Assembly (NCBI RefSeq): GCF_950295315.1
Contig: NC_080175.1
Span: 68,360,302-68,424,301 of the forward strand
DNA: 64,000 bases
Direction of reading: 5' to 3'
Origin: Erinaceus europaeus
Taxonomy: Eukaryota; Chordata; Mammalia; Eulipotyphla; Erinaceidae
The translations under genes were made by a program, and so were the position numbers. This document shows, in pieces, positions 1-10,080 of this stretch. Numbering within the stretch: the stretch's first letter is position 1; every line of letters begins with the position of its first letter. The notes under the pieces were generated by a model that saw only the letters and a list, made by a program, of their open reading frames with translations, did not search any database and was not told where the DNA came from.

Positions 1-1287
1 AGACAAGAGGCTAATAACCAGAATATATAAAGAGCTTTCCAAACTCAACTACAAGAAAACAAATAACCCCATCCAAAAATGGGGAAAGGACATGGACAGA
101 ATATTCACCACAGAAGAGATCCAAAAGGCCAAGAAACAGATGAAAAAATGCTCCAAGTCTTTGATTGTCAGAAAAATGCAAATAAAGACAACAATGAGAT
201 ACCACTTCACTCCTGTGAGAATGTCATACATCAGAAAAGGTAACAAAAGCAGCAGTTGCTCCAGAGGTTGTGGGCTCAAAGGAACCCTCCTGCACTGTTG
301 GTGGCAATGTAAATTGGTCCAGCCTCTGTGGAGAACAGTCTTTAAAACTCTCAGAAGGGTAGAAATGGACCTACCCTATGCTATGATCCTGCAATTCCTC
401 TCCTGGGGAAATATCCTAATAAACCCAGCACACTCATCCAAAAAGATCTGTGTATACATATGTTCTTAGCAGCACAATTTGTAATAGCCAAAACCTGGAA
501 ACAATCCAGGTATCCAACAACAGATAAGTGGCTGAGCAAGTTGTGTTATATATACACAATGGAATACTACTCAGCTATAAATAATGGTGACTTTACCGTT
601 TTCAGCTGATCTTGGATGGTCCTTGAAAAATTCATGTGAAGTGAAATAAGTTAGAAACAGAAGATGAATATGAATATAAATATAACATAAATAATATAAT
701 AAAATACAATATATTTTATATATTTATTTATATATATTCTACTTGTGTTTTCTCTTCTTATCTTGTTTTTCAGCTTCTACGTGAGAGTGAGATTCATCCT
801 TCTATTTATATTTATATTATTTTATTATTATGTATTTATATTTTAATATGCCATATTAAAATATAAAATATATTTTATATATTTAAAATAATTTAAATTA
901 ATTATATTGGTTTATATTATTAATATATTAATTTCATACATTTAAATATATTTCATATATTTAACATGTAATATATTTATATATAATATATAATAATAAA
1001 ATAATATAAATATAAATAGAAGGTTGAATCTCACTCTCAGGTAGAAGTTGAAAAACAAGATGAGAAGAGAAAACACAAGTAGAACCTAAGCTGGAATTGG
1101 CATATTGCACCAAAGTAAAATCCTCTGGGTTGTGTGTGGGGGAGAATACAGTTCCAAAAAGGATGATAGAGGACTTAGTGTGGGTTTTTTTGTTATATGG
1201 AAAACTGGGAAATGTTATGCATGTACAAACGAATGTATTTACTGTCGAATGTAAAATATTAATTCCCCAATAAATTATAAAAAAGAA
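1..1287 (+). mobile_element. Old L1, ORF2 C-terminus plus alpha-type 3' UTR
   Basis: The element enters from outside the window. Positions 1-653 are the last part of ORF2: recognisable peptides in shifting frames include the cysteine-rich C-terminal stretch ([19 protein letters not shown]) and a KTWKQSRYPTT-like segment near 495. Stops and frameshifts show it is dead. The 3' UTR carries the alpha signature from about 1096 (ATTGCACCAAAGTAAAA) to 1270 (CCCCAATAAA). It is expanded by AT-rich DNA and an inverted duplicate at 739-1082. Confidence 0.88.
739..1082. repeat. Near-perfect 92-bp inverted repeat around an AT-rich loop
   Basis: The arm at 739-830 is the reverse complement of 991-1082; I count 4 mismatches in 92 positions. 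The loop of about 160 bases is almost pure A and T. The right arm is the normal L1 3' UTR order, as seen in the minus-strand L1 near 24.5 kb. The left arm is therefore an inverted copy added inside the UTR. Confidence 0.9.
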
Positions 1288-1476
1288 AATTCGATCCAAA
1301 AAAAGTCTGAATCTTGCTTGTTGAAATGATCTATCTTGAATTTTTCGCTTAAAGGATGAGACTGACTTATGATGCACATTGATCCTTTCAAGTGTTCTTT
1401 AGACTGAGTCACAGTAGAGGATGTTCTATAGTGTGTTTCTATGAGACTGCATCTATAGTCAAGAGACATTTCTAGG

Positions 1477-1690
1477 GGCTGGGTGGTGTTGCACCTGGTT
1501 GAGCGCACCTTATAATATGCAAGGACCTGGGTTTAAGCTCCTAGTCACCACCTGCAGGGGGAAACCCTCACAGGTGGTGATGCAGGGCTACAGGTGTCTC
1601 TCTGTCTCTCTCCCTCTCTATCTTCCCTTCCTCTCCATTTCTGGCTGTTTCTATCAAATAAATAAAGGTAACTTAAAAAACATTTTAAAA
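1477..1690 (+). mobile_element. SINE-B
   Basis: tRNA-like head (GTTGCACCTGGTTGAGCGCA), then ACCTGCAGGGGGAAA, a pyrimidine-rich body and a TATCAAATAAATAAAG tail. It is flanked by near-identical 14-base duplications, AGAGACATTTCTAG before and AGAGACATCTCTAG after, so it is a complete insertion made by L1 machinery. Confidence 0.92.
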
Positions 1691-1774
1691 AGAGACATCT
1701 CTAGTTTCAGTTGGTATATTAGAACTATCTTGCCAGTTCTGAAAATTCCTGTTATTTTCTTTTTTGCTCCATTT

Positions 1775-1974
1775 AAAAATTATCTTTATTTATTTGACAG
1801 AGACTGCCAGAAATTGAGGGGAAATGGGAGAGAGGAAGAGAGACAGAGAAACACCTGCACCCTGATTTACTACTCTTGACAGTTTCCTTCTACAGGTGGA
1901 GACTTGGGGGGCTTGAACTCAGGTCCTTGCACATTGTAAGGTGTGCTCAATCAGGTGCACCAACCACCTGGCCC
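1775..1974 (-). mobile_element. SINE-B
   Basis: Antisense SINE-B: TTATCTTTATTTATTTGACAGAGAC at the left is the tail side, and CAGGTGCACCAACCACCTGGCCC at the right is the tRNA-like head. The sequence around 1850-1870 is diverged (TACTACTCTTGACAG in place of the usual CACTTGTGAAG), so it is fairly old. Confidence 0.88.
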
Positions 1975-2064
1975 CGTTTATTGTTTTTCTAATTACTTCT
2001 GGGGTTTTCTATCTGTACTACAGATCCACAGCTCTCTTTCCTTCCTCCCTCCCTTTCTTCCTTT

Positions 2065-2360
2065 CTTTTGTTTGATAGGATGGAGAGAAATTTAGAGGGC
2101 TGGGAGAGGTAAAAAGGGAAGAAAAAGGAGAGACAGTGTAAGAATATATTATTAAATGTAATGATTTTCTTCTCAAGTCATCTTTTATAGAAGTCCATTT
2201 TATTCATATTCTTTATTATTAATAATTATAATTATTATTCTGGTCAGAACACTCACTGCTAAGCTCTGGCTTACGGTGGTGCCAGGGAATGAGTCAGGGA
2301 TCTCTGAGCATCATGAAACTACTCTGTTGTGTAAATGTCTATGCTCTCTCCCTGATTCTC
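2065..2360 (-). mobile_element. Degenerate SINE, probably SINE-D
   Basis: CACTGCTAAGCTCTGGCTTACGGTGGTGCCAGGG near 2256-2290 is the antisense SINE-D signature, as in the clean copy at 19543-19660. The head beyond about 2300 is strongly mutated. A purine-rich stretch at 2065-2140 (GATAGGATGGAGAGAAAT) may be a piece of SINE-A or SINE-B body. Boundaries are approximate. Confidence 0.5.
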
Positions 2361-2793
2361 TTATTCATGTTCTTGTAAAACACCCTCATAGTATTATTGT
2401 AATTTTTTTCTCAATTATTTTGAAGGAAAAAGGCAAAGACTGTCAATGCCTTTTGTCAAATGCTATATTTGGAGACCTTATAAAGATTTTTCTGATAAAA
2501 CTGGTAACAAAAGAGGCAAAATATTTAATACTGATTGAGTCACTTTTTTTTTTTTTTTATGAGTCACTAGTCTTAAGAGTCTGACCTCACAAATGTCAAT
2601 ATGGCCATAAACAGACTTTAAAACAGAATTTAACAAAGCATTAAAATTTGAACATAGCAACTCAGGAAGTTTCTTCCTTTATCCACCAATCAAATTCCAT
2701 AAGATTCAGAAACATGCAATCACTTTTTTCGGGGAGGGAGGAGAGACTTTTCAGGTAGTACACTTATTTACAAATCCAAACAAAACTAAGTAG
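2361..2793. other. No recognised feature
   Basis: AT-rich single-copy-looking sequence with a 15-T run near 2545. The short open frames here have no family resemblance I can name. Confidence 0.5.
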
Positions 2794-2805
2794 AAACTAT
2801 AGTTT

Positions 2806-3100
2806 TGGGAGTTGGGCAGTAGCACAGTGGGTTAAGCACACGTGGTGCAAAGTGCAAGGGCCAGTGTAAGGATCCTGGTTCAAGCCCCCCAGCTTCCCAC
2901 CTTCAGGGGAGTTGCTTCACAAGTGGTGAAGCAGGTCTGCAGGTGTCTATCTTTCTCTCCCCCTCTCTATCTCCCCCTCCTCTCTCCATTTCTCTCTGTC
3001 CTATCTAACAACAATGACATCAGTAACAACAAGGATAATAACTACAACAATAAAAACAACAAGGGCAACAAGAAAATAAATAAATATAAAAATAAAAAAT
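2806..3100 (+). mobile_element. SINE-A, short form, with 12-bp TSD
   Basis: The head has a box A-like GTAGCACAGTGGGTTAAG and box B-like GGTTCAAGCC. The body has GAAGCAGGTCTGCAGGTGTC, and the tail is rich in CAACAA, ending AACAAGGGCAACAAG and A-rich. The 12-base AAACTATAGTTT occurs at 2794-2805 and again at 3101-3112, a perfect target-site duplication. Confidence 0.95.
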
Positions 3101-3154
3101 AAACTATAGTTTCTTGATAGGATATCATGGCATTAGACTTCTAGAATGTTTTAA

Positions 3155-3335
3155 GTTAATTATTTTATAGAGACAGAGGAGAGAGAGAGAAAGAGAGAGA
3201 GAGAAGAGAGAGAGATTGACTATGGGATGGAAGCTTCCTTCAATGCTGTGAGGGCCAGGCTCAAAACTGGGTCACACCCACAGCACAGCACAGCACAGCA
3301 ACACACTATCAGAGTGAGCTATTGTGCCAGCCCAA
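3155..3335 (-). mobile_element. SINE-E, old, with GA-rich body and CAGCA tract
   Basis: Read on the minus strand, the head is GGGCTGGCACAATAGCTCACTCTG, the SINE-E pattern. A short CAGCA tandem tract (3278-3301) has expanded inside the head. The body ends in a GAGAGA tract (about 3177-3215). Confidence 0.7.
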
Positions 3336-3687
3336 TTAATTTTATCTTTTCCATGAAATCAGATCTAATTTTCAGTCTTAATGCTTAGACCGCCCCGAGT
3401 CTTCCAGTAAAATCTTAAAGACACTAAAAGAAAATAAGCAGGTTATATCTTGCAATTTCTTTTTGATGCACATGCACCTGCCCGTGTGCCCTCTGAGGTG
3501 ACAGAGCACATTTCAAGGCAAGTCTCCTTTCTCCACACATACTTTTTATGGGATGATTGTGTGGAGCTCTTAGGGAGTAGTTAGGGGGTAGCTTCCAAGA
3601 GGACATTCAATTCTGACAGGGTAAGAGGAAGTCAACCTTCAGATTTAATAATGCTAACAGCTTTGTTTAAGGACACTTCTTCTTCTT

Positions 3688-3839
3688 CTAGCGTTTGCCC
3701 TTCTTCCGTAGCCAGTCAACAGCGTCAAGTTGAGCCTGATGTCTGCTTGTTGCTGGCTTTGAAAGTGACTGGGATCCATGTGGATTCAGTCGGCTAGGAA
3801 GGATCATCAGTCTTGTAGTATTTGCAATATTATAGATAT
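3688..3839 (-). other. Candidate exon or gene remnant, unidentified
   Basis: On the minus strand an open frame ends at a TAG (complement of 3688-3690). It is preceded by a pyrimidine-containing tract and CACAG at 3844-3840, which resembles a splice acceptor. The frame encodes about 50 residues of ordinary composition with a basic end, VDWLRKKGKR. It is not repeat-derived as far as I can tell. The open frame continues through the acceptor to an ATG at 3888. I do not recognise the protein and see no poly(A) signal close by. It could be the last exon of a real gene, an old pseudogene or chance. Confidence 0.2.
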
Positions 3840-3954
3840 CTGTGAGATTCAAGACCAGAGAAGGATTACAAACGGTCCAATATAACACACTAAAAGGAAT
3901 ACTCCTGAAATACCTTTCAGCTTAAAGAAGATAGCAGATTATTGGGATGTCTTT

Positions 3955-4262
3955 TTTAATTTTTATCACCAAGGCTATTGCTAGGATTCAGTGCCTGCAC
4001 AATGCCACCATTCCTGGTGGCCATTATTTCTTTGTGGTACTTTTTAGAGGATTAGAGACAGAGAAATATGGAGGGAGAGAGGAGAGAGAGGGAAAGAGAG
4101 AGGAGAGAAATAGAGGGGGGGAGGAAAAGAGGGAAGGAGGGAGAGGGAGAGAGACGGGGAGGGAGAGAGAGAGGCCTATACCTCTGTTCCACCATTCCTA
4201 GAGCTTCCCCCCTGCATGTGGGGACTGAAGTCTTGAACCTACATAACTGTTCATGGTGACAT
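3955..4262 (-). mobile_element. SINE-B, long form, old
   Basis: Starts with the antisense 3' module (AAGGCTATTGCTAGGATTCAGTGCCTGC) and CATTCCTGGTGGCCATT. A GA-rich body (4060-4170) follows, then CCCCTGCATGTGGGGACTGAAG and a decayed head. The purine tract inside has expanded. Confidence 0.8.
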
Positions 4263-4291
4263 GAAAAGCCACTACCTAGCTTCAAGGCAAC

Positions 4292-4850
4292 GTTTTTCTG
4301 ATTTTTTTCTTTATTGGGGGATTAATATTTTAGTGGACAGTAAATACAATAGTTTGTACATGCACAGCATTTCTCATTTTTCCACACGACAATACAACCC
4401 CCACTAGGTCCTTTGCCATCCTATTCCAGGCCCTGAACGCCCCACCCACCCACCCCAAAGGTTTTTACTTTGGTGCAATACACCAACTCCAGTTGAAGTT
4501 CTGCTTAGTGTTTTCTCTTCTGATCTTGTTTTTCAACTTCTGCCTATGAATTAGATCATCCCATATTCATCCTTCTTCTTCTGACTTATTTCACTTAACA
4601 TGATTTCTTCAAGCTCCATCCAAGATGGGCTGAAAATGGTGAAATCACCATTTTTACTTTGAAAATGTCCAATAGTTTTAGTTGGTCTATCTCTTCAGTT
4701 AGCTCCTTCGATTGTTTCTTGATTTTCTGCCTAGGTGATCTGTAAGGTTGAGAGAGTGGGGGGTTTAAGTTCCCCACTATGACTGTGTTGCTGTTAATAT
4801 ATTGATGTAGCTCTTTCAGCAGATGTTTGATGTATTTAGATGGCCTCTCC
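4292..4850 (-). mobile_element. Internally deleted L1 with perfect 10-bp TSD
   Basis: Antisense alpha 3' UTR (4295-4590) and the extreme 3' end of ORF2 (to about 4660) are joined directly to the ORF2 endonuclease region (about 4661-4850; compare 61310-61460 on the plus strand). About 2.6-2.8 kb of ORF2, including all of the reverse transcriptase, is missing. TCAAGGCAAC occurs at 4282-4291 and 4851-4860. The TSD tightly flanks the shortened element, so it was probably inserted already deleted. Confidence 0.88.
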
Positions 4851-4860
4851 TCAAGGCAAC

Positions 4861-5127
4861 TTTTAAATCCACATTAAAATGGGAAAATAAGCTACCCGAT
4901 GGGTATAGATGTTAATCTTGATTTCTCAATCAAACACTATTAGATTTAAGAACTTTCCTGATTTCATCTAAAATTGCTTTGTTTGTTCTTGCCAAAGAGA
5001 CATATCTTTGAAGTAAGCTTTCACAATAAGGCACACCGTTATAAAATACGTAAAAGTTAAAGGTAGAGTTGTTGGGAAATATAGACAAATTTTGACAGCA
5101 GAATTATAAAAAGTTCAAGGTATACTT
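4861..5127. other. No recognised feature
   Basis: AT-rich sequence; I recognise no repeat or coding signal. Confidence 0.5.
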
Positions 5128-5365
5128 TATTTTTATTGCCACCCAGGTTATTGCTAGGGTTTGGGGCCAGCATACAAACCCACTGCTCCTGGCTTTCATT
5201 TTGCTTTTTTTTTTCCTTTCTACTTTTTATTTTATTTTACATAGAGAAATTGAGAGAGGAAGGGGAGATTGAGAGGGAGAGAGAGACACCTGTTTCACAG
5301 CTCACGAAGCATCCTCCCTGCAGGTGGGGAGCGGGGCTAGAACCCTAGCCTTTACTTCAGTAGAT
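5128..5365 (-). mobile_element. SINE-B, long form, old
   Basis: Antisense 3' module (CAGGTTATTGCTAGGGTTTGGGGCC and CCCACTGCTCCTGGC), then a GAGA-rich body and CTGCAGGTGGGGAGCGGGG. The tRNA-like head (right end) is badly decayed. Confidence 0.78.
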
Positions 5366-5445
5366 AAAGCATTAGCATTACCCCAGTGAGGTTTGCTCTG
5401 AAGTCTTAGTCAGAAGCCCATTTCATCATTTAAAAATGGCCGCAC

Positions 5446-5668
5446 ATGGGCGCACATGGGGGCCAGGTGGTGGCGCACCTGGTTGAGTGCACATATTACA
5501 AAGCACAAGGACAGGGTTTGGGCCTCCAGTCCCCACCTGTAGGGGGGAAAGCTTTGCAAGTGGTGAAGCAGGGCTTCAGGTGTCTCTCTGTCTCTCTTCC
5601 TCTCTATCACTCCTCCCCTCTCAATATCTGGTTATCTCTATCCAACAAACAAATAAAGATTTAAATAA
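5446..5668 (+). mobile_element. SINE-B with probable TSD
   Basis: GGCCAGGTGGTGGCGCACCTGG begins a well-conserved head; the tail is TATCCAACAAACAAATAAAG. TGGCCGCACA occurs before (5436-5445) and after (5670-5679). A partial second GGGCGCACATGG lies just upstream of the head, so the 5' junction has a small extra duplication. Confidence 0.9.
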
Positions 5669-5679
5669 GTGGCCGCACA

Positions 5680-6519
5680 AAAATGAATTCACAGATACCA
5701 AGAACAAACTGGCTGACAGAGGTGAGTGGTGGGAGAGGGAGAAAATGGATGAAGATAAATACATAATAAACATACTAGACAGAAACTTCTAATTATAACA
5801 TCAATATGGTAGGAAGGGAAGGTCCAGCATGGTGACTGCTACTAGTAATGTGACACTGCTTATGTGGAAACTGCCAAGAGTTCTTATAAGTAAGGAAAAA
5901 TAAGTATGTGATTGTGTGTAGAGACATTAGTCAGACTTTTTTGTGATAATTTCTCAATATATACAAATATCAAGTACTTATGTTGTATACCTGAAAAAAT
6001 ACAGTATTATATGTCAACTGTATATAATCATTAAAAAAAACTGCTACATATCAACATGGATCTATCATTTACCTATTTTTATCTTTCCATTTACAGAAAT
6101 TACCCAGTGTAGTGGGTGACCCATTATCCATACTATTGTTCAACCTTTTCACTTTAAAATGGGCACACCCATGCTAATAAGTGTAGATGTAAACCATTTT
6201 CAATGGTTACATAACTACCAGATCTCCAGTTAACTTCTCCCTAGTTAGAAATATCCCTAGCAGCACCAAAGATTTTGTCATGAATAATGTGTATCAGGCA
6301 ACTTAGTGTATACGTTTTCACCCACACATCTGATCATTTCCAAACTGTCATGCCAGAATTGCTGAATCAGAAACATATCGTACAGCTTTTTAAAGTTAGA
6401 ATGTATATCATAAAATTTAGAATATGTATCATAAAAGAACTCTCCAGAAGTTTCACACGTTAACCAAAAGTATATATGTGCTTGTTTCTCCCTAACTTTA
6501 CCCACAATTAGTGTTAACA
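5680..6519. other. No recognised feature
   Basis: About 840 bases of AT-rich sequence without a repeat I can name or a convincing coding frame. Confidence 0.5.
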
Positions 6520-6670
6520 ATAACTTTAAATTTTTTTAAATTTGTTATTATTAGTGTGCTACAAGATTGTAAGATTACAGGGTATAGTTCCATACTACAC
6601 ACACCACCAAAATTCTGTATCTCCATCCTTCCAAAGATAATACCATACTTCAACAGTTTTAGCAAATATT
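6520..6670 (-). mobile_element. Old L1 3' end
   Basis: GTGTGCTACAAGATTGTAAGATTACAGG and the CACCACCAAAATTCTGTATC that follows match the antisense 3' UTR leading into the old L1 at 14395-15180. Only the terminal 150 bases are present. Confidence 0.6.
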
Positions 6671-6679
6671 TTTTCTTTT

Positions 6680-6979
6680 TTTTTGCACCCAGGGTTGTCA
6701 TAGGGGCTCAGTGCCTGCAGTACAAATCCACTGCTCCTGGCAGCCATTTCCTCCCCTATTTTTGTTGCCCTTGTTGTTATTATTGTTATTGTTGTTAGAT
6801 AGGTCAGAGAGAAATGGAGAGAGCAGGAGAAGACAGAGACCTGCTGATCTGCTTCACCACCAATGAAGCAACCCCCCTGCAGGTGGGGAGTGGGAGCCTT
6901 GAACCGAACCGGGATCCTTACTCCAGTCCTTGCACTTTGTGCCATGTGCGCTTAACCCACTGTGCTACTGCCCAGACCT
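6680..6979 (-). mobile_element. SINE-A, long form
   Basis: Antisense copy. It begins with the 3' module (CCAGGGTTGTCATAGGGGCTCAGTGCCTGC, then CCACTGCTCCTGGCAGCC), continues through GTTGCCCTTGTTGTT and GATAGGTCAGAGAGAAATGG, and ends with the complete tRNA-like head up to GTGCTACTGCCCAGACC. Confidence 0.92.
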
Positions 6980-6984
6980 GGTAA

Positions 6985-7255
6985 ATGATTTTGAAATTTA
7001 TTTTTGTGATTTAATAATGGTTTACAAGATCATAAGATCCCAGGGATATAGTTCCATTGTTACCACAATTCTGTGCCTTCCCCACCCGCCATAGGCCACC
7101 ATCTCCTCTCATAACCACCATAATTTTCACAAAGTCTTAGCAACAATTTTGTTACTTTTTTTAAGTTCATATGTCTCAGGTCTTTATATAACACATATAA
7201 GTGGAAACCACCCTACCGTTGAATTTCAGAGAAATGCTGGTCATTTGGTAATAAA
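6985..7255 (-). mobile_element. Second old L1 3' end
   Basis: ATGGTTTACAAGATCATAAGATC and ATAGTTCCATTGTTACCAC resemble the 3' UTR seen at 6520-6670, here followed by about 120 further bases. The two fragments flank the SINE-A but overlap in content, so they are two insertions, not one split element. Confidence 0.55.
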
Positions 7256-7359
7256 CATAAATTATAGAAATAAAAGTCTTTGAACATTAAGAATTGACAG
7301 GCAGATCACCTTGACTTTACCATTTCCTCTTCCTCCAGTTTTTTTTTCCTTTTACTAAA

Positions 7360-7470
7360 GAGTTTGTGTGTAGGAGGTGCCTGAAGTTCCATGACTTCAG
7401 GTTCAATACCGTATGCCAGAGCTGAAAAGTTCTCTGGTGAGACAAGAAAAAGAAAAGAAACAAGAAAGAA
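7360..7470 (+). mobile_element. Degenerate SINE-D
   Basis: CATGACTTCAGGTTCAATACCGTATGCCAGAGCTGAAAAGTTCTCTGG matches the second half of the SINE-D head and body (compare 40727-40862). The head before 7380 is weak. Confidence 0.55.
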
Positions 7471-7504
7471 AGCAGAGTCAGAGTACATATTCAAGGCCTA
7501 TTGC

Positions 7505-7722
7505 ATGTGGGATACCACTGAGGTGTCTTATTGACCCAACTTTGGGAGGAAAAGAGATAGAGGGAGGGGCAGTAGACATCATAGAGGCCCCACAGCACGG
7601 CTCTAGCACCCATGAAGCTCTCCTATGTCTTCCATGGAGTTTCCTTACAAAGCCACAGCTCAAACCCAGGCCTTCACACATGACAAAGTAAGTGCTCTAC
7701 TTGGTAAGTTGCCTCCCTCCAT
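7505..7722 (-). mobile_element. SINE-E
   Basis: On the minus strand GGCAACTTACCAAGTAGAGCACTTACTTTGTCATGTGTG and a box B-like GGGTTTGAGC form the head. This is the pattern of the plus copies near 21.45 and 21.72 kb, including TACTTTGTCATG. Confidence 0.7.
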
Positions 7723-7763
7723 CCTGCTATGATTCTTACAATAGGTTGTCCTAAAAAAAAAAT

Positions 7764-8022
7764 ATCTCACTGGTGTATTGCACCAAAGTAAAAGACTCTA
7801 AGGTGGGGTGGGGTGGGGTGAAGTGGGGTGGGGTAGGGTGGGCTGGGGTGGGGTGGGGGGGGAGGCTTCAGGTCCTGGAACATGATGGCAGAGGAGGACC
7901 TAGTGGGGGTTGTATTGTTATGTGGAAAACTGGGAAATGTTAGGCATGTACAAACTATTGTATTTTACTGTTGACTGTATGCCATTAATCCCCCAATAAA
8001 GAAATTTAAAAAAATCTCACAC
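7764..8022 (+). mobile_element. Alpha-type L1 3' end, 5'-truncated
   Basis: Starts in the 3' UTR at TGGTGTATTGCACCAAAG and ends CCCCCAATAAAGAAATTT with an A-rich tail. A short ATCTCAC repeat before and after may be the TSD. A G-rich tract sits in the middle. Confidence 0.9.
7802..7863 (+). repeat. (GGGGT)n G-rich tract
   Basis: About 60 bases of GGGGT repeats with few interruptions, lying in the L1 3' UTR where related copies have a shorter GGGTGGG stretch. Many runs of three or more G make it able in principle to form G-quadruplexes on the L1 sense strand. Confidence 0.9.
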
Positions 8023-8307
8023 AAAAGTAAATAATATAAAAATTAAATATATAACACTTAGGTAAGTTACCATCCATTATAAGAAAAACAGCAACAATCT
8101 CTAATATGTGAAGAAAATGAGCTAGAAAAAAGATTCTTCAAAGTGAATAAAATATAATACAGAATACTGCTAAATGAATTTTAACTCATATAATAACAAG
8201 CATAGCAAATAACAATGTGCATGCTAAAGAATGAGATAGGGAGATATCTGGAGGTGGTTGTCAGTCAAAAGGTACTGGTAGAACTCTGTAAAAGAATACA
8301 AAGAAGG

Positions 8308-8618
8308 GGGGGAGCTGGGCAGTAGCCCTGCGGGTTAAGCGCAGCTGGCGCAAAGCTCAAGGACTTGCGTAAGGATCCTGGTTTGAGGCCACCCTCAAGC
8401 TCCCCACCTGCAGGGGAGTCGCTTCACAAATGATGAAGCAGGTCTGCAGGTGTCTATCTTTCTCTCCCCTTCTCTGTCTTCCCCTCCTCTCTCCATTTCT
8501 CTCTGTCCTATCCAACAACGACGACATTAATAATAACAACAATAATAACTACAACAATGAAACGAGGGCAACAAAAGGAAAAATAAATATTAAAAAAATT
8601 TTTAAATACTAAAAAAAA
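8308..8618 (+). mobile_element. SINE-A, short form, 17-bp TSD
   Basis: Complete copy with GTAGCCCTGCGGGTTAAGCG in the head and the tail ACGAGGGCAACAAAAGG plus A-rich. AAAGAATACAAAGAAGG is present at 8291-8307 and 8619-8635 without mismatch. Confidence 0.95.
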
Positions 8619-8663
8619 AAAGAATACAAAGAAGGATAGAGCAATTTTAAAAATAGACACCAA

Positions 8664-8811
8664 GTGCTCCAGGAGGTGGTGCAGTAGATAAGGCATTGGA
8701 CTCTCAAGCATGAAGTCTTGAGTTCAATCCCTGGCAGCACATGTACCAGAGTAATGTCTGGTTCTTTCTCTCTCCTATTATTTCTCGTGAATGAATAAAT
8801 AAAATCTTTTA
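8664..8811 (+). mobile_element. SINE-C
   Basis: Short tRNA-like SINE: GGAGGTGGTGCAGTAGATAAGGC, box B-like GAGTTCAATCC, ACATGTACCAGAGTAATGTCTGG, CT-rich stretch and AATAAATAAAATC tail. Flanks AAAAATAGACACCAA (before) and AAAAATAGACATCAA (after) are a near-perfect TSD. Confidence 0.92.
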
Positions 8812-8994
8812 AAAAATAGACATCAAATTAAAGAAACTCAATATATTACATATGCCAACATGGCAGTATACTTGTTTACTTGTTCTATCTCTCATGTTTA
8901 TTTTTTTCCAATCACCTATTTATTTGTCCTTTGTATGTGTATACTATTTGATCATGAAATTTATTTGTATTTAAGCTGAGCTGTTCTAATTCTT

Positions 8995-10080
8995 TAAAAA
9001 AAATTATTAGTGACATAATAGTAGTTTAGACCACTTAACGTTTCCAGGGGTACAGTTTAACAGTTTAACACTCTCATATGTGCATATGTGCAGTGCATTC
9101 ATCACCAAAGACTTATTTTAGTTTAGTAAAAACATAATTAGGCTCTTCCCAAGTATGTAATCTATTCTGAATTATGTTTATCACATTTTGTTTCAGGATG
9201 ATTCCAGCTTTGTATAACAAATTGGAGATTCTCATCTTTTTAATATTCTGGAACATGTTAAAATAAATAGTTGAAAAATGTTTGTACCCAGTTCCCTTTC
9301 CCCTCTTTTTTTCTTACTTGATTATTGCTCTGTTCAGGTTTTTAACAATCTGCATCAATTTTGATAATTTATATTTTCCTAGAAAATTATATGAGTTTTA
9401 CCCAGATGTAGAGGTCTATCATTATAGTGGAGAACATTATATTCTTAGAACATTTTAAATGCCTGGGTACCATGGTACGGTCATGTCCTTTCTAATGGTG
9501 GGGACTGTGTAGGTTTGTTTTTTTTTTAACTACAATTTCTAGAGGCTGAATTATTTTATTTTCTCTAAAACCAACAAACTGTTAGATTAATTCATTAATC
9601 CTCCTATTCACTGATTTTGATTATGTTGACTTTGCCTTTTTTCCTCTTGCTTCCCTTGTGGTTTTACTTTTTTTGTAGTTCTTTTGTTAATATCTTTAGT
9701 TGAATTATTTATTTTAGTTGTTCTTACATGTAAGTTTGTAGTTTGTATAAGTTTCACCCAGAAAAAAAAATCCATAGCTTCTCTTTTCATCTTTTTTTCC
9801 CAACAGCTATTTAAAGAAGTGTTTTTATTTATTGATTTATTTTTAAATTTTATTACTCTTTAAGCTTCACCACCTGCTTTCTCTCAGTTACTTGAGAGGG
9901 CTGGATAGTTTTTCTATATTAGTTAGTCATTAATAGACCATTACTTATGGATTATTCGCTCAGACCCCTTACTATTTGACTTCTGAGTTCTTATACTTTT
10001 TCTTGTTAATTTCCTTTTTTTTTTTTTTGTTAATTTCTATGAGCTCAATCACAGAAACTTGGTGTTTCTACTCACTTTGC
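8995..10080 (-). mobile_element. Ancient L1 remnants
   Basis: 8995-9120 looks like an old antisense L1 3' end (TTATTAGTGACATAATAGTAGTTTA). 9255-10080 is T-rich and resembles antisense ORF2, for instance ATTTTGATTATGTTGACTTTGCC and TTTTGTAGTTCTTTTGTTAA. It is too diverged to place frames; boundaries are rough. Confidence 0.5.

Noticed and set aside
2806..2900. Box A and box B like motifs suggesting a tRNA gene (here and at dozens of similar sites).
   Set aside because: They belong to SINE heads followed by SINE bodies and A tails; none folds as a complete tRNA with an acceptor stem by eye.
4052..4285. Arg/Glu and Ser/Leu-rich short frames.
   Set aside because: They come from the purine-rich body of an old SINE-B.
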